NCBI GenBank assembly: GCA_900764045.1
Contig: CAAFMN010000099.1
Location: 62,001-126,000, forward strand
Direction: 5' to 3'
DNA: 64,000 nt
Source: Clostridia bacterium
GTDB lineage: Bacteria; Bacillota; Clostridia; Lachnospirales; Bianqueaceae
Shown here: one piece after another, positions 50,917 through 58,116 of the stretch
How positions within the stretch are numbered: the stretch's first letter is position 1
Layout of the letters: each line of letters begins with the position of its first letter
Made by a program: the position numbers and the translations under genes
The notes under the pieces: generated by a model
Told to the model about the DNA's origin: nothing
The model's database searches: none
What the model saw: the letters and a program-made list of their open reading frames with translations, nothing else

Positions 50917-51606
50917 TCATTTTTTGATCAGTTTTCTTGCTTTTGATGCTGACAAAACTCCGTGGATGACTAATTGCCAAAGGACCCTAGGGGCTTGAAA
51001 GTGTTTGTTGGAGCTTGTGATGACCAGATTCTCGCCGAGGCGGATGTCATGGGTTTTGTAGTTTCTGATCTTTTCGATCTGCTTGCGACGATATTGCGGA
51101 TCGTCTAATTTTCCCATATGCTCCAGATACATCCTTTTGCCATTGATGTTGAACGTGAAATCGGGCAAATAGCTATAAGATCCGGAATCAATCGGACGAT
51201 TATGTTCACTCGCGATGCCCAGATTTTTCAGGAATTCGTAGATGATGATCTCAGCTCTGGAGTCGAGAACCGTCCCGTCAAAGGATACATCCTTGTCCAG
51301 GGGTAATTTCTCGAGTCCGAGCTCTTGATATAATTTCATCTGCTGGCGGGCTTCGCGGCGCTCGGCAGGGGATAGGCTCATTAGCTGCTGGTTGAGATCC
51401 TTACGTTCCTGGCGCCACTTCTGCCGCTCATCGTATTCGGCTAGAACCTGAGATTCGTCCCTGCGCCTCACATAGCAGGTCTTATCCCCAATCTGCTTGT
51501 AATAATACATGTGCCCGTTGGCGTGGCGCTTGCGTGATAAACTCCAGGAACCACGGTACGAGAGGCACTTGGCGGTGACGAATAGAAAATAAATCACTGG
51601 AAACAA
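50917..51606 (-). CDS. divergent PD-(D/E)XK nuclease-like protein, copy 2
   Basis: A 229-residue paralogue of the protein at 8383-9084, differing at about 20 positions scattered along the length. The putative catalytic residues are kept: Glu in DSRAEIIIYEF, Asp in SYLPDFTFNI and Glu in MYLEHMGKLDD. Many DNA differences between the copies fall at third codon positions, which suggests selection on the protein. The start is TTG at 51606 with AAGGAGGG upstream, as in copy 1. The C-terminus (SASKARKLIKK) is four residues shorter. Its role is unknown; a nuclease acting on the adjacent hairpin repeats is the leading idea, not shown. Confidence 0.7.
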   Translation of the reverse strand: MFPVIYFLFVTAKCLSYRGSWSLSRKRHANGHMYYYKQIGDKTCYVRRRDESQVLAEYDERQKWRQERKDLNQQLMSLSPAERREARQQMKLYQELGLEKLPLDKDVSFDGTVLDSRAEIIIYEFLKNLGIASEHNRPIDSGSYSYLPDFTFNINGKRMYLEHMGKLDDPQYRRKQIEKIRNYKTHDIRLGENLVITSSNKHFQAPRVLWQLVIHGVLSASKARKLIKK

Positions 51607-51627
51607 AATATCCCTCCTTAGAGGAAT

Positions 51628-51656
51628 ATTGTATCACTTTTCTGAATATTTTGTAA
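51628..51656 (-). promoter_or_regulatory. promoter of nuclease-like gene, copy 2
   Basis: TTACAA (51651-51656), 17 bp and TACAAT (51628-51633) on the minus strand. The spacer is identical to that of copy 1. Similarity to the first locus ends about 51665-51670. Confidence 0.75.
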
Positions 51657-51760
51657 TCGTAGAATATTCAAGCATCGTCGTACTAGGAATGACAGAGCGT
51701 CATAAAGCAGGGCTGCCGCCCAGAAAATATTTGCTAATGCGGCAGGCCCTCTTATCAGAA

Positions 51761-52431
51761 TCATGCATAGGCCCTCTCCCTCTTTTTCCAACGGATAAAT
51801 CCATACATGTCATTCAAAAAGAAGATTGCGAAATTGACCGCAACCGGTATATACTCCGGGCTCTCCAGCGATGCCAGAATCCAGAGAACGATCAGCACCA
51901 GATCGTTGGATGCGTATCCGAGCGCATAATACGAGGAGCGCAGCATGGTCAGCACCGCGGCCAGAAAGCTCGTCGTGACAGATATGGTACTGAACACGAG
52001 ATTGGGCGTATCCAGCGCCCGCAATATATAATAAAACACGGCTGTCGTTATGGTTCCCCAGAACAGGAGTCCCCAAATGTGCCTGGGACGCAGTTTCTGG
52101 ATCGCTACTTCTTTTCCGTTTTCGGCCGGATGCCGGATCCACGTGATGGTAGACCACACGCGTCATGCCCAGGTACGTGATCATCTCTCCCCAATAACGG
52201 AACCGCCAGGACAAGTATTCCATACAGGATACTGAAAACAATCATCAGTATCTGTGCCCATACATTTCCCTTGGCCGCCAGAATCAACGATATGATTCCA
52301 ATACAAGCCGCCGCTATCGTAAGGATATCCATATTTCCGGACAAAATATTAGCCGTCAGGATCGTCCCTATGGAACCGATCCACAGCCCCCATTCCTTTT
52401 TTGTTAAATCTTTTATCGGATGATTCATCAT
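51761..52431 (-). pseudogene. pnuC: nicotinamide riboside/mononucleotide transporter, broken by two indels
   Basis: Three frames together give a PnuC-type membrane protein. Frame 1 from ATG 52431 reads LTKKEWGLWIGSIGTILTAN and AAKGNVWAQILMIVFSILYG. The next piece, WRFRYWGEMITYLGMT, is in a second frame, and WSTITWIRHPAENGKEV to the end at 51761 (SPEYIPVAVNFAIFFLNDMYGFIRWKKRE) is in a third. The first break (near 52230) looks like one extra base. The second (near 52160) looks like a deletion of about 11 bases that removes several residues before WSTITW. PnuC takes up NAD precursors. Unless the breaks are assembly errors, the gene is dead. RBS AAGGAG at the start is intact. Confidence 0.8.
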
Positions 52432-52437
52432 AGTCTC

Positions 52438-52472
52438 CTTGAATTTATAAAGTTTAACTATACAAATTCAAG
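52438..52472 (-). promoter_or_regulatory. inverted repeat at the pnuC ribosome site
   Basis: CTTGAATTT (52438-52446) and AAATTCAAG (52464-52472) form a perfect 9-bp dyad overlapping the AAGGAG of the pnuC remnant. In RNA it could mask the ribosome site; in DNA it could bind a repressor. No known NAD-related motif recognised. Confidence 0.4.
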
Positions 52473-52543
52473 AAGCTCCGGATCCAGAATCGGAATCCGC
52501 CGACCCTTCCAAACCATAAAGTATATTCCTCTCGTTCTTTATA

Positions 52544-52579
52544 AAAGAGCTGCCTCTCAGGCATCAGAGGCAGCTCTTT
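52544..52579 (-). terminator. terminator after the two-gene envelope operon
   Basis: A 14-bp stem AAAGAGCTGCCTCT / AGAGGCAGCTCTTT with an 8-nt loop, followed on the minus strand by T-rich sequence. Confidence 0.9.
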
Positions 52580-52593
52580 ACTGTTTCGTCCGT

Positions 52594-53016
52594 TTAGCCG
52601 GTATAGGTGTATACGTTGCTATTCGTTACGGATGCATCATGAAGATATCCGTCACTGTCCACAACCCGCATATACACATGGCAACGATACTGCGTCCCCA
52701 CTACCGGACTATAATAATAGGTCGATACCGAATAAGATTTTCCTGGTTCATAACATCTGCTTGTGCGTCCGTCGTCCACATTATACCATGCTCCGCCAGA
52801 AGTTTTATACTGGATATGCACTTCAAAAATCGCATGCAGACCTGTCCCGGAATACATTCCGCCTCCAGAACCCACAAGATATCCATTCCCCATCGAAAGA
52901 TCTGCACTCATCAGAATGATGTTCGTCGTATATGGTGTTACTTCCTCTGCTCGACTGACTACACTAGTGCTACTTACTAATATTACTATCCAGCAGATTG
53001 CCAATGCTCTCTTCAT
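52594..53016 (-). CDS. small secreted protein of unknown function
   Basis: A 140-residue protein with a clear Sec signal: MKRALAICWIVILVSSTSVVSRAEE, probable cleavage after SRA. The mature part of about 115 residues is beta-rich and Tyr/Ser/Gly-rich (GNGYLVGSGGGMYSGTG, SYSVSTYYYSPVVGTQYRC) with two Cys that could form a disulfide. No family recognised. It begins directly after the stop of the DUF4367-like gene (TAAATG), so the two are one operon. Local base composition is more AT-rich than the neighbours, a hint of separate origin. Confidence 0.7.
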   Translation of the reverse strand: MKRALAICWIVILVSSTSVVSRAEEVTPYTTNIILMSADLSMGNGYLVGSGGGMYSGTGLHAIFEVHIQYKTSGGAWYNVDDGRTSRCYEPGKSYSVSTYYYSPVVGTQYRCHVYMRVVDSDGYLHDASVTNSNVYTYTG

Positions 53017-53754
53017 TTATACTCTCCATTCCATACCATCAAAGATTTTAGCTATCTCAGCTTGACTGATTTCCCCAGAAATAACAATGACTGCATTTTC
53101 GAACTTACAAGCGGTTGTCAAAATACCATTCTGTTCATATGATATGAATGCATGGCCGCCTTTTGATTCATTCCATTGTGCTTCTTGGCCTAATTCATTA
53201 AAGAATGAAAACGATGCACTATTTTTATATTGGATAATACTTATATTTTCATTCTCAAATTGATATACCATTTCATATTGATTATCAGCCTTTTCTACCT
53301 TTACGATTTCAAACCCTTCCGGCATGTATGTTGGAATATATAATTCCTTCCAATCCGCGATCAGATTATTTCCAGGCACATGTACAATCATCTCATCCGG
53401 CAAAAACTTCACCACATAATCGGCCAATGTCGTTCCGCTCGAATGGACCGCCCCCATTCCGACGCACCACCCTACGGCAAGTACGACGATCAGGGAGCAT
53501 ATGGCCTGCAGGTACTGCATTCTGTGCCAGAGCAGGGGTTTATACAGCCTGACATTCGGCTCCCAGCGTTCCCGCGGCAGACTGGAGCGGCGCAGAATCT
53601 CTTCAAAGGGCGGCATCTTCAATCCAGCCTTTTCCGCCCATTGATCCGCACGCTTTTTCTCTGCCGCCAGCGTAGAGCCGTCGCTCAGCCTATCATACTC
53701 CTCTTGAGTGAGACCATACTCCTCAGGCTTCAGATTCTTCTCCCACTCCCTCAC
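53017..53754 (-). CDS. membrane-anchored DUF4367-like protein
   Basis: A 245-residue protein. A cytoplasmic N-terminal part of about 85 residues (LTQEEYDRLSDGSTLAAEKKRADQW) is followed by one membrane helix (about 83-102, AICSLIVVLAVGWCVGMGA). The outside C-terminal domain (about 130-245) has YIPTYMPEGFEIVKVEKADNQYEMVYQFEN (seen as IPTYMPEGFEIVKV and YEMVYQFEN), resembling the DUF4367 module of anti-sigma-like proteins in Clostridia. No sigma factor is adjacent. It is followed immediately by the small secreted protein, which may be its partner. Confidence 0.65.
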   Translation of the reverse strand: MREWEKNLKPEEYGLTQEEYDRLSDGSTLAAEKKRADQWAEKAGLKMPPFEEILRRSSLPRERWEPNVRLYKPLLWHRMQYLQAICSLIVVLAVGWCVGMGAVHSSGTTLADYVVKFLPDEMIVHVPGNNLIADWKELYIPTYMPEGFEIVKVEKADNQYEMVYQFENENISIIQYKNSASFSFFNELGQEAQWNESKGGHAFISYEQNGILTTACKFENAVIVISGEISQAEIAKIFDGMEWRV

Positions 53755-53771
53755 GGCATTCAGTCCTCCTT

Positions 53772-56078
53772 TTACGCCTCTGCCTCATAATCAAACGCTT
53801 TGAAGATCATTGTACCGGTGCCGGTATGCCAGCATCCCCATCCGGAGGCCGGAGCCGTACCGACCTGCGCTTCCAGATGTACACTCGGCGTCAAGCCGCA
53901 ATCAATATGGGACTGCAGCAGCGGGAGGTTATTCACCGCGTCCAGCGTCAGCTTTCCATCTTCCAACGTCATCGTAATCTCGCAATCTCCGCGGAAGCAA
54001 CCGGTTGAAACAGCCTCGCTGATCGGTGTCCCCGCTTCATTGTTATAGGCATACAGCTGAAAATCCACACCGTTGCTGTACTTCGGCGTCCGCTCAACCC
54101 GCACGCCATATCCCGTCATCGTAAACGCGTCCAAACCGATGTAGAGATCCAGATACTGTCCTGTTGGACTGCCGAATCCCTGCCCGGCGACCTTGGCCGG
54201 ATGAACCACCCAGCGCTGCTTTTGTTTCCGGCAGAGCATCTGCTGCGGGAACAGCAGCTTACTGCCCCGATGCGTTGTCATCAGTCCGGTCGATTCCTGT
54301 CCGTCCTCTCCGCCTCTTCCGTAAGTCCACGGAGCCGATGCTCCGGACCTCGGATACCAGTGGAACTTGTCCGGGTAATCCAGCGGACGGCCGACACCCA
54401 CCTGCCAGAAGCCTTCACGCAGCGGACGAACCGCGTATTCCGGCACGTCGGAAGGTCCTGTATAGGCGACGCCATCCATCACCGGCAGATCAGAAAAGTC
54501 CGTATGATAGGACGTTTCCTCCACCCCGTCAATCCAGAGCGGCTCACTCCAGCAGATCTCCCCACGCTCGCTATACAGCGTCTTGGGTTCCACCCCGGCC
54601 AGCAGGAAATAACCGTTATCCCGGCAGGTCAGCCGGTACGGCTCCTTTCCTCTTGCCGCAAGAACCGCCTGTGCGTTCTCTCCGTTCGAGGAACGATACC
54701 ATCCGATTCTGGAATCATCCTGTCCCTCCAACTCATAAGATACCGTCAGTGTATTTTCCTTTTTCACAAGTACCGGTGCTTCCTGCAAAACAGGAGCCTC
54801 AGACGGCCGGAAGCCCAGCTTGTATTGTCCCGCGCCTTCGAGTCCCTGCGGCGTTCTAGCGACGACATTCACCATTCCCGGTCTCTTCTGTTCCGCCGGA
54901 TTCTCCAGAACCAAAATATCGGATTCTGTATGCCACGAAATCTCCGCATCCGAGTCCACTGACCAGGTCAAAGGCTCCGCGCAGCGGTACTGCTGTACTT
55001 TAACTCTCAGGCTCTCGCCGGCCGGAATCTCCGCTTCCACCGGTGTGAGACGCATCCGCCACGGAATCTCTCCCCATGGCTCCATGGTTTCCTTCTGATG
55101 CGCCGGATCCCAATCGTCCTCTCCACGCAGCAGATTCCAGACATTATAGCGGTCTCCGACTTTATACGCCTTCAGCTGCTCCGGATATTCCTCCAGCCGA
55201 AGCGTATTCTCGGGATGCGCCGGATTTACCTCAAAGCTGTTGGCATAGGTACAGCAACGAAGCGCCCAATGATCGTCCCGGCACCACCAAACTTCCTTCA
55301 CATTGCCGGACAGATACGAATCCAAAATTACGATCGAACGATGAGCCGCCTTGGACAGATATACCTTATCGTCAAAATCCTCATACAAGAGCTTACCCTC
55401 AAAATGACATCCCGCATACACCAGCAGCGTCTCACAGGCACTGCCGGACGGATGATTGGAATACCAGACAAAATGGCAGTTCTCGAAGACATTGACGTCT
55501 CCTGTACTGATTGCGTCATCCGTGGACTGGAAGAAGCAATCCTTATAATATACGCGTCCCATACGATCATTATACGCAAAAACATTTAAAAGACTTACAA
55601 AACGGCAGCGCTCAAAAACCCAACGGTCCGGCGCACCCACCGGAAGGATTACCTGCGCCTGGGTAATACTGCTGCAGCGTTTTTTATGATTTTTGGAGGG
55701 ATCAGGCGCGTACTCCAGATCTACATTGCAGTAATTGCCGAATGTAATATTCTCTGCCTTAAAGTCGCTTCCGGCAATTCCGATGGTATTCCAGTTGCCG
55801 ATCGCGCCGTTCATCTGTCCGCGGTCTCCGCAGATGACCGTCTCCTCCGGAGTTTTACCGAGTCCTACCAGGTGCAGATCCTCTGCTGTGAGCGTAAGGC
55901 CCACCAGATGATTCTCCGTATTCTCCGCTTTCGGATCGTCCGTCCAATACACGTCCGGCGCAAGATAGATCGTTGTGTGGTCTCCGGCCGCGGCGGACGC
56001 CGCCTGCAGTGTTCCGTAAGTATAAGGCTCTCCTGTCTTGGAGGCATCTACCAATAAATGCTTTTCATCCAGCTGCAT
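53772..56078 (-). CDS. pectinesterase-like beta-helix protein with C-terminal lectin-like domain
   Basis: A 768-residue protein without signal peptide. Residues about 1-300 resemble a carbohydrate esterase 8/parallel beta-helix: YGTLQAASAAAGDHTTIYLAPDVY, LTAEDLHLVGLGKTPEETVI, FKAENITFGNY, CFFQSTDDAISTGDVNVFENC with Asp residues at the pectinesterase active-site place. The centre (about 340-500) looks like Ig-like modules, and the end (about 600-768) like a concanavalin/laminin-G sandwich (YLDLYIGLDAFTMTGYGV). It may act on pectin-derived fragments inside the cell, or be exported by another route. It lies 1 bp after metA in the same direction. Confidence 0.68.
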   Translation of the reverse strand: MQLDEKHLLVDASKTGEPYTYGTLQAASAAAGDHTTIYLAPDVYWTDDPKAENTENHLVGLTLTAEDLHLVGLGKTPEETVICGDRGQMNGAIGNWNTIGIAGSDFKAENITFGNYCNVDLEYAPDPSKNHKKRCSSITQAQVILPVGAPDRWVFERCRFVSLLNVFAYNDRMGRVYYKDCFFQSTDDAISTGDVNVFENCHFVWYSNHPSGSACETLLVYAGCHFEGKLLYEDFDDKVYLSKAAHRSIVILDSYLSGNVKEVWWCRDDHWALRCCTYANSFEVNPAHPENTLRLEEYPEQLKAYKVGDRYNVWNLLRGEDDWDPAHQKETMEPWGEIPWRMRLTPVEAEIPAGESLRVKVQQYRCAEPLTWSVDSDAEISWHTESDILVLENPAEQKRPGMVNVVARTPQGLEGAGQYKLGFRPSEAPVLQEAPVLVKKENTLTVSYELEGQDDSRIGWYRSSNGENAQAVLAARGKEPYRLTCRDNGYFLLAGVEPKTLYSERGEICWSEPLWIDGVEETSYHTDFSDLPVMDGVAYTGPSDVPEYAVRPLREGFWQVGVGRPLDYPDKFHWYPRSGASAPWTYGRGGEDGQESTGLMTTHRGSKLLFPQQMLCRKQKQRWVVHPAKVAGQGFGSPTGQYLDLYIGLDAFTMTGYGVRVERTPKYSNGVDFQLYAYNNEAGTPISEAVSTGCFRGDCEITMTLEDGKLTLDAVNNLPLLQSHIDCGLTPSVHLEAQVGTAPASGWGCWHTGTGTMIFKAFDYEAEA

Positions 56079-56079
56079 C

Positions 56080-57012
56080 TCAAATCTCTCCTTTTTTCTC
56101 TTCTTTGGTCAGGTCGTATGGCGTTTCCTGATACACATAAAAATTCAGCCAATTGGCAAATAATAGATTGGCATGAGAACGCCAAGTCTTCTTGGGTTTT
56201 TGATTGGGATCGTTCTGCGGGAAATAATTGACGGGCATATCGATCTTCAGACCCTTGGAAAGATCCCGCAGGTATTCGTTTTTCAGAGTATCATCATCGT
56301 ATTCTGAGTGTCCCGTCACAAAGATCTGCCGGCCGTTGTCGGATATGACCAGATAGATGCCGGCCTCCTCCGAACGACACAGGACTTTTAATTCCGGATG
56401 CTTGGCCACTTCTTCCTCCGGCGTATAGGTATGCCTGGAATGCGGAGCCAGAAACACATCGTCAAATCCCCGAATAATATTATATGTCTCCGGAACCCTC
56501 TCATGCTGGAATACACCGAACATCTTATGATCCAACGGTCTTTTGGGAATTCCGTAATGGTAATAGAGTCCGGCCTGCGCGCCCCAGCAAATATGCAGCG
56601 TTGACGTCACATGCGTTTTGCTCCATTCCATGATCTCTGTCAGTTCCTTCCAATAGGCGACCTCTTCAAACTCCATGTGCTCTACCGGCGCGCCGGTGAT
56701 GATCATACCGTCAAATCTCTGATCCTTCAGTTCCTCAAAGGTATGATAAAAAGCCAGAAGATACTCCTGTGAAGTATTATGCGCCTCATAGCTGGAGACA
56801 GCCATCAGTGTGATCTCCACCTGCAGAGGCGAATTGCCCAATAGGCGCAGAAGCTGCGTCTCCGTCTGCTGCTTTAACGGCATAAGGTTCAGAATCAGGA
56901 TCTTCAGCTCTCGGATATCCTGATGAATCGCCCGCTCCTCCGGCATAACAAAAATCTTTTCCCGGCGCAGCACATCAGCCGCAGGCAGGTGATCCGGTAT
57001 TTTAATCGGCAT
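56080..57012 (-). CDS. metAA: homoserine O-acetyltransferase (MetA family)
   Basis: A 310-residue MetA-family enzyme. The catalytic Cys142 is in HICWGAQAGL and the His235/Glu237 pair in FVTGHSEYDD, numbered exactly as in Bacillus MetA. Residue 111 is Glu (GAPVEHMEFEEVAYW), which in this family gives acetyl-CoA specificity; Gly there gives succinyl transfer. The product O-acetylhomoserine is the substrate of the MetY found at 24-25 kb. The ATG at 57012 has only a weak ribosome site (AAGAGAG). Confidence 0.94.
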   Translation of the reverse strand: MPIKIPDHLPAADVLRREKIFVMPEERAIHQDIRELKILILNLMPLKQQTETQLLRLLGNSPLQVEITLMAVSSYEAHNTSQEYLLAFYHTFEELKDQRFDGMIITGAPVEHMEFEEVAYWKELTEIMEWSKTHVTSTLHICWGAQAGLYYHYGIPKRPLDHKMFGVFQHERVPETYNIIRGFDDVFLAPHSRHTYTPEEEVAKHPELKVLCRSEEAGIYLVISDNGRQIFVTGHSEYDDDTLKNEYLRDLSKGLKIDMPVNYFPQNDPNQKPKKTWRSHANLLFANWLNFYVYQETPYDLTKEEKKGEI

Positions 57013-57067
57013 ATATCATAATCTCTCTTTCTTACTTATATATCATAGGGGAGACTCTCCCAAATGC

Positions 57068-57096
57068 ATTATATCACACTTGACGAATGCTTGTAA
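57068..57096 (-). promoter_or_regulatory. metA promoter
   Basis: TTACAA (57091-57096), 17 bp and TATAAT (57068-57073) on the minus strand. It overlaps the divergent yihY promoter. A short palindrome GGGAGACTCTCCC (57049-57061) lies in the leader. No S-box or T-box features fit the roughly 50-nt leader. Confidence 0.7.
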
Positions 57097-57108
57097 ATCC
57101 GTTATTAT
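57080..57108 (+). promoter_or_regulatory. yihY promoter
   Basis: TTGACG (57080-57085), 17 bp and TATTAT (57103-57108), overlapping the metA -35, so the two promoters may compete. Confidence 0.6.
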
Positions 57109-57144
57109 AAATATAATCATTTTCTTTTTCATGGAGGCGATCCC

Positions 57145-58116
57145 ATGTTTAAAACCATCTTTCTGGCGTATATTCGGCGCCTGAAGCGGGATGATCTGTC
57201 TACCTATGCCGCGCAGATCGCTTTCTTTTCCTTACTGTCGATCCTCCCCTTTTTGCTGTTGATCAGTATGTGGCTCAGCCGTTCCAATATTCTGGATATC
57301 AATGGTTTGCTTGTCATGCTGGAAAACGCCGGCGCACTACCCCAGTCCGGGCTTGACCTATTACGCGGCGTCCTGAGCGGTCTGGACGGTACAACCGGGC
57401 TGTTCTCCGTCTCCACCTTGATGGTTATCTGGGCTTCCTCCAAGATGCTCCGCTCCATCATGACAGGGATTCACATGGCTTATCGGGAACGGGACTCCCG
57501 ATCGATCTTTCTGAAATATTTTCTGTCGATCCTATACACCATTCTGCTCTCCATCGGTATCGTCCTGATGCTGGTTATGACGGTATTCGGCCAAAAAATC
57601 TGGCAGATGCTGGGAACTCTTGGACTGGATGACCGTTTTCTGGAGGTAGTCTGGAACATTGCCCGTCTTCTCCTTCCTGTCTCCTTGATCCTGCTGATCT
57701 TCTGGAGCCTGTATACCGTGCTGCCCTGCCGCCGAACCCATATGCGGGACACACTGCCCGGTTCCCTGTTGTCCACACTGGCTCTTTTGATTGTCAGCCA
57801 AGTCTTTTCCTTTTTCGTAAACCATTCGCGTTCTTCTGTCCTATACGGCAGTTTGTCCGGCTTCATGGCCATCTTGTTCTGGTTCTTTCTCTTCGGCTAT
57901 ATTCTGATGCTGGGAATGGAACTGAACGCCGTGATGTACGATCTGCCGGAGTACCAGTTCTATCAGCATCAGCGCCGGGAGCTGCGCCTGCGCATCAAGG
58001 AAAATAAAAAACAGGCACGCCGGGAACAGCGGGCACAAAAAAAGGAGAGACGCAAGGCAATCTCTGCCTCCGTCCCTGAACCGCCCTCAGCCGATCCGCC
58101 CCAGAGTGACACCTGA
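57145..58116 (+). CDS. YihY/BrkB family membrane protein
   Basis: A 323-residue membrane protein with about six helices, starting DDLSTYAAQIAFFSLLSILPFLLLI, the conserved first block of the YihY/BrkB family. The later LPCRRTHMRDTLPGSLLSTL and GFMAILFWFFLFGYILMLGMELNAV blocks also fit. The C-terminus is a basic tail (KENKKQARREQRAQKKERRK). Family members have been called ribonuclease BN by mistake; the true function is unsettled. The last 30 bases overlap the 3' end of the convergent SpoIID gene. Confidence 0.9.
   Translation: MFKTIFLAYIRRLKRDDLSTYAAQIAFFSLLSILPFLLLISMWLSRSNILDINGLLVMLENAGALPQSGLDLLRGVLSGLDGTTGLFSVSTLMVIWASSKMLRSIMTGIHMAYRERDSRSIFLKYFLSILYTILLSIGIVLMLVMTVFGQKIWQMLGTLGLDDRFLEVVWNIARLLLPVSLILLIFWSLYTVLPCRRTHMRDTLPGSLLSTLALLIVSQVFSFFVNHSRSSVLYGSLSGFMAILFWFFLFGYILMLGMELNAVMYDLPEYQFYQHQRRELRLRIKENKKQARREQRAQKKERRKAISASVPEPPSADPPQSDT

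Noticed and set aside
57049..57061. Short palindrome in the metA leader as a SAM riboswitch remnant
   Set aside because: The leader is too short and lacks any S-box core elements.
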